From Haemaphysalis longicornis (taxonomy: Eukaryota > Arthropoda > Arachnida > Ixodida > Ixodidae), in the NCBI GenBank assembly GCA_013339765.2, contig CM023457.1, positions 31,470,327-31,534,326 of the forward strand: a stretch of DNA of 64,000 nt, read 5' to 3'. The translations under genes were made by a program, and so were the position numbers. A model generated the notes under the pieces. It was not told the origin of the DNA. It saw nothing but the letters and a program-made list of their open reading frames with translations, and made no database searches. Below are positions 24,446 to 36,534 of this stretch, piece by piece. The stretch's first letter is position 1. Each line of letters opens with the position of its first letter.

Positions 24446-26724
24446 ATGCAGTCCGACGCTCCCCCTGAATTTGTGCACTTAGTGTTTGATTACGCCAGGT
24501 TTAGTGCTTTTCTATTCGCCCTGAGATTTGTAGTGCATTCAAGGTTACCTGGATTTGCTCTAGACTTTCATGTATTTTTGTGTTAGCTGCGTGTTAATTT
24601 GATATCGTATTGTGTGAAAAAGTTGTCCTTGAAGTTCCGGTTTTGCTGTTTGTTTACTGGCGCATTTTTAAAAAAAATTGCCGTATGGACAAGATTCATT
24701 CGTCTGCTTGCAGCTGGTTGTGCATTATTCTGCCTAGTTGTTCATAACTACTGCTTTTCCTTTTTGTTTTGTATCGATTTCGGTCGCACACTCCTGCTCG
24801 GGTCCTCTTAATTGAGGCTGGCAGCACCGTGCAAACAAAATAAATGAATAAGTAGGAAGACGAGTATCCTGTCCGAGCACGTCGCACACAGTACGGTTGC
24901 AATGATAACCCTGAAATTAATGAGCAAGGAGATGAACTGAAGCAGCGGGACGTGGGTATACACCGCTTTTTGACGTTGAACGGTGCAAACCGATGACAGT
25001 TAAGGCTGACAGGTTGGGCTAGTTGGCACGGGACGTAATTTGGCAGTGTGGGGTGGCACGCATCTATGACTGTATATTGTTTCATATCATTTGTAAGTTT
25101 TTTACATCTTTTTAGCCCAGTCTGTTAGCGTTATCATATATTACGTGTCACAAGTGAAGCTGTTCAGTTGAAGTCTAGCGACTGTCCGGTTTGCTTCTTT
25201 CTAGGTCCTTGTCTTTCTTCGCTGGTGAAATGGTTCTAGGTATAAGCCGAAGCCAGGCTTCACGCGCTCACCTATGACACGCTGGTTGTGCTTGGAGTGG
25301 GGAGGGGTTTCAGCATGTGCACGTCTGACTGCCCGATGCGACCTGACTGCTCTCCTCCGTCATCGAGTGGTTCGGGTTGGTGTGTTACACAGAGACAGTA
25401 AGATGCCTACGACGCGGAACTGAAAGGGACAGTTCCATATTGGTCGGCTAGAACAAAGATCTCGTCCTTCCGCATTTCATTCCGCTAATCGGCTGAGAGA
25501 TATGCTCAATCGGAAATTACAAACAAACGTGTTTTGTTTCGTGCACTCCTTGGACTTGGCTGGTAATCCTTCCTCTGTACTGTTGAAGTGCGCTGATAGA
25601 TTTTTTTATTTGCGGTGGTTCTTTCCAGTGTCCCTTTGAACGCAACGTGGACAGGGTCGTGCCATCTCGCGTTCGGCGCAAGGCTGAAGCCCCGGTGGGA
25701 GCTAAGGTGAATCAGCGCACACGTTTCCGCGCTACTACGCTGTTAGCGATGCGACCCGCATGCATCGTCGGGCTCGAGACTACTTTCGTTTTGCGTTGAC
25801 CGCCGCCGTCGATTTGCCGCCGGGGACACATGTCTCGCAAAGAGAAGAGAATTCGCGCAGCTGGGGATGAGGCTATGCGGGCCGGCGACGCAGGCAGCTG
25901 TCCTCGAAACGCCCCACTTCGCGTACGTTCGGGGTACGGTTTTTACCATCGGTATAAACGGATATCGTCCAGTATGCACGGATATCGTCCAGCTCGAACA
26001 GTCGTCCAGCGCGCGTACACAAATGAACAAATGCACACGCACAGGTCCAGAAGAAAACGCCCTCTTGTCGAAACGTGTCCGACAAGGGGCTGCTCCGCTA
26101 ATCAAAGTTTTGTCCCACCCACCCAAACAAGCACGCATGCAAAAAAGTAAGACACATCACGGAAACATGAACAATGGACAAGAGTAGCGTCCTTTCTTTG
26201 TCCACAGATTTTATTATTGTCTTTTTCTCACGCTGCATATTTTTATTTTCCTTTGTAGAAGCCCCTAATCTGTCGCTGGAATTGTTTGGCCTATTGATAC
26301 GCCCTGAGAAACTGGGCGGCATATTTTAGAGGCGCTCCGGGTTCTCTGCCCTTTCTAGCAGCAGGGCCGCTTTGCCAACCCACCACTATTTCGCACTCAG
26401 AACTCTTGCAGCGCAGGCACGCCGGGGGGCGGGAGCGCGGGAAGTTTGAAGGGATAAAATGAAAGTGTGCGGTTTTGGTGCCTCAACACCTTATAGTGCT
26501 TTCATTTAACAGTTACTTAAGTCTTGCGGACCCGCGCTAGTTCGACGGACCGCAATGACCAGTGACTGACACGTAGACGTTGCACCATCGGTAAGTGTAC
26601 CCGCTGTGCGCACACGTACACCGTCCACCTTAAGTTTCCGTTTTGCAGCTGCGTTCCTGTTCGCCGTTTACAACCAGCGGTTGTTTTTTCTGGACAGGTG
26701 CGGGTGTCGAAGCTCAAGGACCAG
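24446..26724. other. No gene recognised
   Basis: 24,920-25,060 carries a piece with GGTTGGGCTAGTTGG, shared with the palindrome repeat near 14.5 kb. 25,930-26,010 has two copies of ACGGATATCGTCCAG. A possible poly(A) signal of the mannosidase gene (minus AATAAA) is near 26,210. Confidence 0.4.
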
Positions 26725-26821
26725 ACACATATGCGGAGAGCGACGCGTTTCCGCACGTTTTTTCCCGGTTTCCGGAGAGAAAAAAACGCACGCGGAAACG
26801 CGTCGCTCTCCGCACATGTGT
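26725..26821. repeat. Hairpin, about 40-bp arms
   Basis: 26,725-26,763 and 26,780-26,821: ACACATATGCGGAGAGCGAC ... against GTCGCTCTCCGCACATGTGT, with few mismatches. It lies about 85 bases past the mannosidase stop codon, within the likely 3' UTR. Confidence 0.85.
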
Positions 26822-26906
26822 TTGGCACTTCGGGAAGGTTGCTTAAATCTTACAAATCATTAGCTCGATAACTCTTTCAGGTTGCCCATTTCCTTCATTA
26901 GAGTCT

Positions 26907-27140
26907 TCACTCGGAGATCAGGTTCGCCACGAAGGTGGCAATCTCGCTCGGGGCGAGGTTCACTACGGTGCCACCGCCGTGGGGTAAAGAAATCATCTCA
27001 GGAGACGCTATGGGCACTTCAGATGCGGGCTTGTCGGTGTTCTCCTTGTTCCATGAGTGACGGGTGGGGCCCGGCAGAAACTGGTTGGCTGCCAGAGTGA
27101 CCGGACGCACGTCTTCCAGCCGGTAGCCGGAAAGAAGTCG
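26907..27140 (-). CDS. MAN2B1: Alpha-mannosidase terminal exon
   Basis: Terminal exon of 234 bases including the stop. The acceptor reads CCCATCCCTAACGCAG, with a CTAAC branch-point-like element. The peptide begins RLLSGYRLEDVRPVTLAANQ, passes through NKENTDKPASEVPIASPEMI and ends VVNLAPSEIATFVANLISE. The family C-terminus has TRLQETTLVANQ and ends with LEPMEIRTFLASV, so position, spacing and end all fit. It follows the exon ending at 32,200 in phase 0 with no residues missing. A minus-strand AATAAA lies near 26,210, about 700 bases beyond the stop; it is a possible but unproven poly(A) signal. Confidence 0.9.
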   Translation of the reverse strand, partial: RLLSGYRLEDVRPVTLAANQFLPGPTRHSWNKENTDKPASEVPIASPEMISLPHGGGTVVNLAPSEIATFVANLISE

Positions 27141-27766
27141 CTGCGTTAGGGATGGGAAAAGGGCACGCTGCTTTATCCACCGAGTACTTCATTGATTGAT
27201 GAATCAATAAATTTAAAGTAAAACTAAAGATGAGAAAAAAAGGTAAATCAGTACAGATGCCAGGACCGAAAAGAATTTCTTATTGCAATACTCCCTAATG
27301 CAAAATTCGAGCGCATCGCGAACTGCAGTTTCGGTGACGGAGCATAGCTGCTGCGTCTCAGGAAATGATCATTTATCAGAGAACGCACGAAGGCGCGCGG
27401 TATAGTCTGGCGTTATGTCGCAGCGTGTCGCTGCTTTCGTGGATCATGTCTCACTTGGCCTCGGCATACCGCCCTCCCCCTCACACTATCGCCATACTTT
27501 CCTCTTTCGTTTTTATGCTTGCTCTATCTAACTTCGGTGTCCTCTTCGTTTGATCCTTACAATGAGGCCGACGGCGAAGAGAAACCACAGGAGGGGGCAT
27601 TTAACAGCTCCGCGCTAAATCAACGAAGTCTTAAAAACTGTTGTCCAAGAACACTGCAGAGCCATAAGTACGCGTAAAGTTGAATTTCAGATGAAATGTA
27701 AAACGCGACGATAAACAATTCAACAACAGAAACACGTAGCATCGTATCCTAACGATTCATTCAAAC

Positions 27767-27804
<38 letters not shown>

Positions 27805-28668
27805 GATTGCAGGCAAAGAGGATTGCTTTTAGATGCGGAATAAAGCGGCCCTGAAACACTTACCATTGACTACTAGGAATGTATTTTGGGGTAAAGTCTA
27901 TTGTCCCAGCCATCTCCTCCCGCAAAAATTATAAGAACCTGTTCACTACCACCGAAGCTACCAGATTTGAAAAAAACTTATGTCACGCAACCACCTAAAC
28001 ACCCGACTTGTCTAGGAAGACAACCTCATCATCTGTAAGCGAAATTGAGGGATGGTTCACGCACGTGTCTCCGCTCTTTATAATCTTATAAGCTTCGGCT
28101 ATTTCCCGCGTGCGCTGGTTCTTGCTTTTCATCATCACGACTGTCCGATAAGACTGTCTCGGCTCAGCGCTAAAGAAGTCCTGTGCTCATGTTGTCCACG
28201 AAAGTTTGTTTGCGCCAAATTGCCAGATTGGAAGAGGTAGGTTTCCCGCGCTTGGCTCTTGCTTCCGTGTCTCGACGATTGCTGAATCGACAGAAGCAAA
28301 AACAAATCTCTGGCCAGGATGCAGCGGCAACGCTATCAGATAGGCGAAGTAAAATCGCTGTTATTCCGTGTGTTCGTTCTGTTTCGCACCGCATGAAATA
28401 CTACATCCACTGCAGAAACTCTGGCCCTGGTATTTGTTTTTCTTGGAGAGCCTTTCAGTTTGATCATATGCAAACGTCGTTTCAAATCGCGCGCCACCAG
28501 CCGCAAAGGGTTCGCACAACACCCGACAGATGGCGACGAGTGTACTGGCCAGTAGGAAGACGCATTGAAACATCCCCCTCGCGAGGGGCACGATCACATG
28601 CAGAGCATTTCCGGGGGCGCACGACGTTAAGTAGTTTGCGTTACGTTAATGTTGTTGCACTTGTGGCA

Positions 28669-28698
28669 ACTGCTGACGAGAGAGCGCTCGTCAGCAGT
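28669..28698. repeat. Hairpin, perfect 12-bp stem
   Basis: ACTGCTGACGAG and CTCGTCAGCAGT with loop AGAGCG. No U-tract follows; a role is not known. Confidence 0.8.
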
Positions 28699-28749
28699 AA
28701 TTTGAATGAGTCAACGATATAAGGCGCGTTCATAGCCTCGCATTCTGTG

Positions 28750-28832
28750 TCGGCTTTGTGGCGCAGTGGTTAGAGCACCTTGTACATTGCGTTCCGCCCG
28801 CAGGGTCGAGGGATCGAAACCTGGCGCCGGAT
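28750..28832 (+). repeat. tRNA-derived SINE head
   Basis: TTGTGGCGCAGTGGTTAGAG (A box) and AGGGATCGAAACC (B box), followed by a T-rich stretch. The body does not fold as a normal tRNA. Confidence 0.6.
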
Positions 28833-31800
28833 AGTATTTCTTTTTTTTTTTGTATAGTAGGGAGGGGTGCGGTGCGGACTACGGACGCCAACGCGGGTGA
28901 CATCGTGAGTTACTGAAATGCTCTGCATTTAAAATCCGGCATAATAGTTCCCTCTCAACTCGATCGCGGACTACGCGACGAAATCTGCCCGCTCGTGGTG
29001 TTCTCTGCGGCGGCCTTTGATATAACACATGCCGGGGAGTTTTCTTTTTCTCCGCAACGTGGAGGGGTACATTTTCGGTATGGTGCAGCCAAAAAAGCAG
29101 GCATTGATGGCTGCTCGCAAGGGCGCACTTAGGCTGGTAGGGCATTTCTGAAGCAATAAACGTCTGTTGTTGAGTGGTCTAGTTGAAAGGGAAGTATTGA
29201 GTTCGTCAATGAAACTCCGTGCGCGCTCAAAACACACAAAAAAAACGCCAAAATTGTTCGTGCAGGTTCAGGCATAGAAAAGATTGGTGCACAGCGCCGA
29301 AAACGGCGGATCATCGCAGGAAATGTGAGAAATAAACCGCGAAGTTGACCAAGAACAGCCAATAGGACAGCCGCAGCTGTAATGACGTAATTACAACGGT
29401 GCATAACGACAGAAACTGAAGGGAGCGCGGTTAGTTTTTGCGCGTCTTTCACAGCGATTTGCGAGCTTACCGCTTCACGTGCACGTATGATATTTGGCTC
29501 AGGTATTCGTAGGAGTGTAATTTAAACGCCACGAAGGTTTAATTGCACTGCTCAAATCGTGTTGCAGGGGTAAAAAAGTGTACTCTAGAATAGGTAGGGT
29601 CTTGGTATATTCGCAAGTCTTCAGGGAGGAAGAGGAGTCTTGGAGGAAATGCGTTAGGAAAGAGGGAAGCAGACCCATCGTCGCAGACTGCTTCTGAAAT
29701 TCTGTTTGACAGTGCTAAGAGAGCAATTATTCAAGGTTCGTGATATCGTTCGTGGAGGAGGAGACAAATTGTGATAACGAGCTAATTGAATGCAGAAACA
29801 AATGGGGTGGTGTAGACCAGCTCTGCTGAGGAGCGGCACTGTGGCGAGGGTGGTATGGTGGTAGGGGCGTATCATTTGCGTAGGTTTTCGGACAGGGTCT
29901 GTCATTAAGTAAGTACCTGTTAACGAATACCTCAGCACGTTTTGGAAGTTTAAATACACAAGCTATGAACTCATATCGGGTGAGGTTGTTGAGGCGGAGT
30001 CTTTTCCGTCTATGAGATAGCGGTGTAGCTGCACACCCGGTGAGGATGAGGTGTCGAAGAAAGGAAGATGTTGCGGAAACAGCTGAGGTATGTGCACACA
30101 GACGCTACCGCGCACTGCATGAGTGAGCTGCCTGGCTTGCCGTTGAAGAGGCCCCCAATGTCGGGGGGTTCAATCGATGCGAGCGTTGGAGCCGTTCCGG
30201 CGGAGTGTGATTATCCGGAAAGAGATATTGTGGGCAAGCGGCTTTGTGGTGGTTAGCTTCTTGATGGTTTCTAATGTTAAACTGAACCGCTTGGCATACG
30301 AATTTGGGTCGTTGGTTGCGCCTGGTAATTGTACGTTAGAAAATCTAAAGCCTGGGGGATCGATTAGTGTTCTGCTTCAGTTGTAGCAGCGTACAAAATG
30401 TAATGTACAGTCATTGTCAAAGTTTTCTAGGCCACGCTAAAAGTGCACAGGCCACAAAAAGTTCAATGTACAAGCTCAGGTCTCCAGCGAGGCTCAAATG
30501 TTTTACGCCAAAGAGCTAAAAAAACCTTTTTTGTTAACGTAACAAAATAATTCTGTCACAGTTAAAGGTCAGGGTAAGTTCATTCTCTGAATTTATTGTG
30601 GTCGAGAAGGCTTAGGTTTACAGAGAAAATTTTGACGAAGACTGTACATGGGATTCATTAACAGGCGATAGATCAAGGGACGTCCGGGAGCTGCTGACAG
30701 TAAATGTAGTGGGGCCGGCATCAGCAAATATGTCAAATTCTTGGGTTCGTTTGGTTCTTTGAAGTGTGTCAATTCGATTGACACGAGAAAGGCGAGAGGT
30801 ACAAGATGCGGGTTTAGACAGGACGGAATCGGCAAGTAGTTGGCAATGCCAATGGGTAGAGACGCTGGAACGACAGATTTCTGAGGAGGCATTGAAGGTT
30901 CCAAGCATTTATTTGAGTTCACACGCAATACCGATGATGTAGACTCAGAATGAATAAGACGGTATGAACAAGATCTTAACACACTGGATTGAAAACAACG
31001 AGTTTCCTATCAACACCCACAGACATGGTGCAGATAGCTCCTAAAAACATTTCAATGAAATACAGCTTTATGTTCCTCTAAGCGTTGTGTGGTACATGCG
31101 TCCAATGAATTCTCCAACTGCAATCAGTGTGCTCTTGTTCGAAAGATCTAGGATGGACGTTCTTTGTACAAATGGCATCCCTACTCCTCAAAGACAGTGT
31201 CGCCTTCAAGCGCGCTCTAGGAACCGTGAGCACGTAGTCAACCCATTCCCACAAGTTGTTAAAACGTGCGGTACAACCGCTTCCTGTTAGGCTTGTCTAC
31301 GTCAGTTTAAGGGGAAAGTTTCACGGGGTAGTCACAGGAATTTGGTCCCACATTTTTGCGTCCATTACTCATCATCGCCGCCGTCGAAGTCATCATATTA
31401 CCAGCAAATCCATGTCCTCTTATCCTCCCCTTCTGTCTTGCATCGGCCGAGTTCTCAATCATTCTTCAGTTGCCTTTTTCCCCCTTCAGCCCTCGTGGTG
31501 TCAATTGACGCCATCACCTAAAAGTTCCTCTAGCGCATAGAGAACGAAACCAAAACTGCTAGTTTTCTGGGGAATTGTTCTTCAATGATGCCTATTGCGA
31601 TAGATATCAGTGTTGTTTCATTTTAGTGGAGCTGGACGCTACAAAAAAGAAGAAGCTCCGGTGAAGACGAAATTACGGCATTGAGGCTAAAAAAAATGGT
31701 GGTCTGAGTTTTCTTCCCAAGCTGTCAATCTATATATACGTTGACTACGAAGCTCATTGTTTTCTTTGTAGGTTCACGCAGCCATAAGGTTTAGGAAAAT

Positions 31801-32036
31801 ATGCAACAGTGATGTCTCTGCTACACCCAAAATTTTTAATTGCCAGATGCCCTAGTTAATTGCTTAATTAATAATCTGTTAATGTTTGCACTTTCAGCTC
31901 TATTTTTTGTTTGTCAGCTTATGGGAACGTAAAATTTAGGAAAACCACACAGAAAACATTGTTTTGCTTGAAATAAAGAAATCAGGGGCTGAAAGGGTTA
32001 AGTCACGCACCTAACGGAGAATCAATCAATCATATC

Positions 32037-32166
<130 letters not shown>

Positions 32167-32199
32167 TAAATAAAAAGGCACTGCATATGCCTGACTCAC

Positions 32200-32334
32200 C
32201 GTGATATCGACCTTGACGGACGTGTTAGTTAGCGCAAGGTGTTCGAGGCGAAGCAACACTTGCGTATCCGACAGCCTTCTCCAGGGTCAGGATGTGCACC
32301 AGTCTTGGGAAGAGGTAGACCGCAGTCCTGAGAA
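32200..32334 (-). CDS. MAN2B1: Alpha-mannosidase exon with two compensating frame breaks
   Basis: Exon of 135 bases, a multiple of three and phase 0 at both ends, after GCCGTCCTAG and before the strong donor GTGAGT. It begins FSGLRSTSSQDW, matching family FSGLRRDLPPS. VHILTLEK then lies in another frame, and LSDTQVLLRLEHLALTNTSV returns to the first. The family reads VHLLTL ... VLLRLEH. One base appears lost before VHILTLEK and one gained after it; the uncorrected frame contains a TGA. NTS is a sequon. The exon sits between a GA/TC tract about 64 bases upstream and an AATC tract 36 bases downstream. Confidence 0.85.
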
Positions 32335-32397
32335 CTAGGACGGCAGCGGGCAAAGAAAGCGTGTTAGTCACCGGACACGGAAGAACCCATGGGATGC

Positions 32398-32531
<134 letters not shown>

Positions 32532-32734
32532 GATCTTTAATGAAGTCTGGCGATGGGAATGCTGGAGTAACGTAACCTTTGGGCTTTGTGCGGCGTTGTG
32601 AATTGACTGATCCCGTTACTTGTGCGCATGTTTGCATCGAATTCTTGAACGGTTTTTTGGATACGGTAGCTCCTTGAGCCTTTGTGAGATGGCAACGTCT
32701 CAAGCTAAACAACTCCACGTGGCTGTTCGTAGCA

Positions 32735-32972
32735 TGTGCTGCTACGCTTTGTGGCATAGGAAAAGCATCTAGATGAAGGCGACGAAAGGTTGCGTGGACA
32801 ACCGTGGTCGGCTTTGAAGAAGACGAGGATCGGGATCAGCGGACGCCCTTCTACTAACTAGCAGTTCTAATTTATTCTAATGTAAAATACAGTGATAATT
32901 CCTTTTCGTGGTGTTGGACTCATTTCTCGGACATTTTTTGATGCCGAAACCCGGGATGTCTGAGCTGCACTT
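32735..32972 (-). repeat. Inverted repeat arm, left of the BEL/Pao fragment
   Basis: About 240 bases, roughly 85% identical by eye to 34,989-35,225 in opposite orientation. Shared blocks include GTCCGAGAAATGAGTCCAAC, CGTCCGCTGATCCCGATCCT and CATCTAGATGCTTTTCCTAT. Confidence 0.85.
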
Positions 32973-33002
32973 TATAAATTTCCTCACCGTAATCCAGAGT
33001 TT

Positions 33003-34975
33003 GCCGGAGAGTATGACACTACGATGAGAAATTACATGAACATGGGTCATGCAGAAAAGGTTCCACTTGAAAGTAATTCCAACAACGTTTACTACATGCC
33101 TCATCATGCTGTAATAGGTAGCGAGTCGACCATAACAAAGGTACGCGTCATTTTGGACGCCTCTTCTCATCGCTTCAGAAAAAAAAATAAAAAAGAGAGC
33201 AATGGACGAGGACAGAGAAAGACAGTAGACTGGACCAGCGCTGTGTTTCTCGATCCTCGTCCAACGCGCTCTTTTTAGTTTTTTTAAAGTCATGAACCAA
33301 CTCGCCAACAAAGATTTCTATTAAGTTATCTCTTCTCATCGGCCAGGGGCTACGTCCTTAAACGATCATTTGGAGAAAAGGAACCGAAGCTTCTTGCAGA
33401 CCTGTCAAGCTTTTAAGCCGTTTCCGCTTTCATCGAGTAGCTATGACGGCCGACAATGAAAAGGCTTTTCTAGAGATCCGTGTCCCGGGAAGAGGACAGG
33501 GAGGCTGTCATGTTCCTCTGGTTTAAAATGCTTCCGAAAAAAGACGAAGCCCGAACCTGAAATAGAAGAGTATAGGATGAGCCAGAGTCCCATTTCGGCA
33601 CAAAGGCTAAGTCCGTTCCTGCTCAATGCCACGCTTCAACGTCATTTGAAGACAGTCAAAGCACCACGTGCGAGGACAGCCGATCTACTGTCGCAGTCAT
33701 TCTACATCGGTGACCTACTGGTTCGAGCGCCCAAGGAAAGAAAGGCTGTTAACCTGTTTTACGAGGCGAACGACATGGTTGAAGCTGCTGGCATGAAGTT
33801 ACGGAAAGTGGGCTTCCAACTCGCAGTACTTACGTAAGTTCTTCGTGGCGCGTGAAAGTTGCCTCTCTTCGGAAACTGTCAAAATTCTTGGTCTTCTATA
33901 GGACCCACAGAAGGACCTCATAACAGTCGCTACGAAGGCTATACAAGGACTGTCCGACATGAAAAGCTATTGCAAAGGGCATGTCCTTCAAGTGGTAGCC
34001 ACAATATTTGGACCCTCGTCGGCTTGCTTGCTCCTTTAAGGATTGGAGCAAAATTTATTTTCCAAAAGTTATGGCAACGAGGCGTCGGTTGCATAGGACT
34101 GATGATTTACCAAGTAATTTAGAGAAACAGTGGAAGAATTGGCATATGAGTTGCCCCCAGCTTGGAGGTATAACTGTGAGAGGTGCGTTGTGGTCGACCA
34201 ACGTCCCGAATCTCTACAGCTCCATGTTTTTTGCGGACGCCAGCCAACGCGCTTACGGGGCTTGTGCGTACCTGAGAGTTGAGGATTCAAAAGGTCACGT
34301 TCACAGCCCATTGGTGTTCTCGAAATCACGAATCGCACCACTGACGACTATGACTTTACCACGGCTTGAACTTATGACAGCACTTCTTGGATCCAGGATC
34401 CCACCTTTCGAAAAGATTGTTTTTATGAGTTGCTTGAGGTTAGCCAAATAGTGTGCTGGACGGACTGTTCAATCACCCTCCATCGGTTGCGTGGACGTCC
34501 GGAACAGTGGAGCCAGTTTGTCAGAAATCGGGTCGCAGAGGTTCAGAGTTGCATCGGAGAAGACACAGTGGAGGCATTTCCCTGGATATGAGAACCCAGC
34601 CGATCGCCTTACACGGGGAACATCCCTCAACTACCTGGCAACAGATTTATTGTGGTGGCTGGGCCATTGTGGCTTGTAAAAGACAATCATGACTGGCCGG
34701 CTGACAAACAAAAACTCGTTTTGTCCTCAAGTGAGGTTGACCTGGAAATTAAGATAGAAGTGAAAATTTTGCATGCGACGGTCTTAAAACCTATTCTTGG
34801 TGTTGTCACATTACAGCCGACTTGGTCGCGTTTTACGCGTAACGGTGAGGGTGTTTCGGTTTATAGCCAGGGTTAGAGGAGCAGCCACTATGATGTTTTC
34901 TACAATTACGACCGACGAAATAACCACAGCAAAAGAGTACTTGGTTAAGACTGTGTAGGAAGGAAGCTTACGGCG
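33003..34975 (+). mobile_element. BEL/Pao LTR retrotransposon pol fragment, broken
   Basis: Pol residues in order over several frames: GHAEKVP and YMPHHAVI, VRVILDAS, then SLNDHLEKG, EKAFLEI, FGTKA and LLNATLQRHL of the RT. A YIGDLL (catalytic YVDD region altered), EAAGMKLRK, LLAPLRIGAKFIFQKLWQ, the RNase H-like FFADASQRAYGACAYLR and LPRLELMTALLG follow. ITTDEITTAKEYLVKTV, near the integrase N-terminus, closes it. Frameshifts and an insertion at 33,173-33,331 inactivate it. It lies in an intron in antisense orientation to the mannosidase gene. Confidence 0.9.
33173..33331 (-). mobile_element. Short retroposon-like insertion in the BEL RT region
   Basis: Flanked by the 12-base direct repeat CTCTTCTCATCG at both ends, consistent with target-site duplication. 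On the minus strand it has GGCGAGTTGGTTCATGAC, then CAGCGCTGG, a GTCCTCGTCC inverted pair, and an A/T-rich end. The same kind of sequence (GGGCGAGTTGGTAGTTCAT) occurs at 62,150-62,240. Confidence 0.75.
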
Positions 34976-34988
34976 AGGAAGTTGCTCG

Positions 34989-35225
34989 AAGTGCGGCTTG
35001 GACATCCCAGGTTTCGGCCCGAGAAAATGTCCGAGAAATGAGTCCAACACCATGAAAAGGAATAATACTGTATTTTACGTTAGACTGAATTATAACTGCG
35101 AGCTAGTACAATGGCGTCCGCTGATCCCGATCCTCGCCTTCTTCAAAGCCGAACCACGTTATCCACGCGACTTTTCGGGTTCTTCATCTAGATGCTTTTC
35201 CTATGCAACAAACGTAACATGTGCG
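34989..35225 (+). repeat. Inverted repeat arm, right of the BEL/Pao fragment
   Basis: Partner of 32,735-32,972. It starts right where the pol-related sequence stops, so it may be the LTR. Confidence 0.85.
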
Positions 35226-35246
35226 ATTCCACAGGTACCGTATCTC

Positions 35247-36082
35247 CAGTGTGATCAAGTTCAAGTCGACAGGTTTATTTAAAGTTAGGCGCTTAGATTT
35301 ACGTGAAGACTACCTATGCATTGGGGTTATGCGCACAGGGGGACACAAAATGAGGTGGTAATTATTGATGTCGGTGGCCTAATTAACTTAAATTTAATAA
35401 TTAACTTTTTAGTGGCATGCAGTAAGCAGGCATGTTTGTGTTAAAAAGTTGGACGCAATCGCGTTTCTACGCAGTTTCATCTGTCAGAATTCTTTTAGCG
35501 CACCCGTACTCCGATATATCGAACTGCGAAGTTTAATTGCCGTTCGCATGATTACGCATGCAAGACAGTGGGGATCGGCGAAAAGGTCTTCCCTTTTGTG
35601 ACGTGCTTGCTGTGTACGGTGTTTAGTTTGACAACGGGGTGAAGGCATAGGCAAAAGTGATAACTGGCACCTTTCACGCTTGTCTGACGTTATCGCAATC
35701 TTCGGTATTCGGAACCGCTATCCAATCACAGAACAAAAAGGAGGAGCTTTGCGCAGATTGTCGCTCTCTTGCATGCGCAATCATCTGAACGGCAATTAAA
35801 CTTCGCAGTTCGATATCTCGGAGTACGGATGCGCTAGAATAATTCTGCCAAATGAAACTGCGTGGAAACACGATTGTGTCCAACTTTTCAATACAAACAT
35901 GCCTGCTTACTGCAGCCACTAAAAAGTTAAGTATTCAATTTTAGTCAATTAAGCCACCGACATCAATAATTAACACCTCATTTTTTGTCCCCCTGGGCGC
36001 ATAACCTCAATGTAGAGGTGGTCTTCAAGTAAATCTAAGCGCCTAATTAAAAAAACCTGTCGACTTAACTTTGATCACCCTG
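35247..36082. mobile_element. Long-TIR DNA element (foldback or MITE), about 835 bp
   Basis: Arms 35,247-35,566 and 35,768-36,082 are inverted, about 315-320 bp each, around 200 bp of centre. The termini read CAGTGTGATCAAGTT and, inverted, CAGGGTGATCAAAGTT. Shared blocks include GTCGACAGGTTT, TTAATTGCCGTTC and CCGATATATCGAACTGCGAA-like sequence. No transposase. Confidence 0.85.
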
Positions 36083-36534
36083 TATATTGTGGCAAGTTGC
36101 CCTGGTGCCTCATTCGTTAGCCCATCGTTAATTTGGCGGCCAGGGAAGTTTGAAACTAACTTTTACTGTAACAAAAAGTTCCATCAACCAAGTCAGTTTG
36201 ACCCAAAACTACCAGGGCATTGCGATAAAAAGAGAATGTCATGCCTTTCTCCACGTTCGCTTAGCACGTGTAAATTTAATTGGAGTTACAATGTGCATCT
36301 CAGTCTCACGTCCATTGAAACGGCTGCGACTATTCGTACACACTTAGTAGCTAAATGCTACCTGTGAATCTCAATAGACATGTTCATCTGAAACTACTGT
36401 GACTACTTCGGACAGAGTTTTTAATGCCTTTTCGTAAAAACTTTCAGGCTCAACATAGCGCGACAGTACTGATAGCGTACAACGGCAGCAATAGGCATTT
36501 TGACAGCCACTGCGGCATTGCACCGAGCGCCCAC
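36083..36534. other. Intron, nothing recognised
   Basis: Between the long-TIR element and the mannosidase exon; short AT-rich frames only. Confidence 0.45.

Larger units (their letters stand above)
27141..32036. other. Mannosidase intron; mostly unrecognised DNA
   Basis: Last intron, about 5 kb. It holds a GA tract (27,772-27,800), a 12-bp-stem hairpin (28,669-28,698) and a tRNA-like SINE head (28,750-28,832). The minus frames near 30.6-31.0 kb are open but not recognised. Confidence 0.5.

Noticed and set aside
25830..26187. Overlapping 106-codon plus frames
   Set aside because: Two frames open at once over a short tandem repeat; no recognisable protein.
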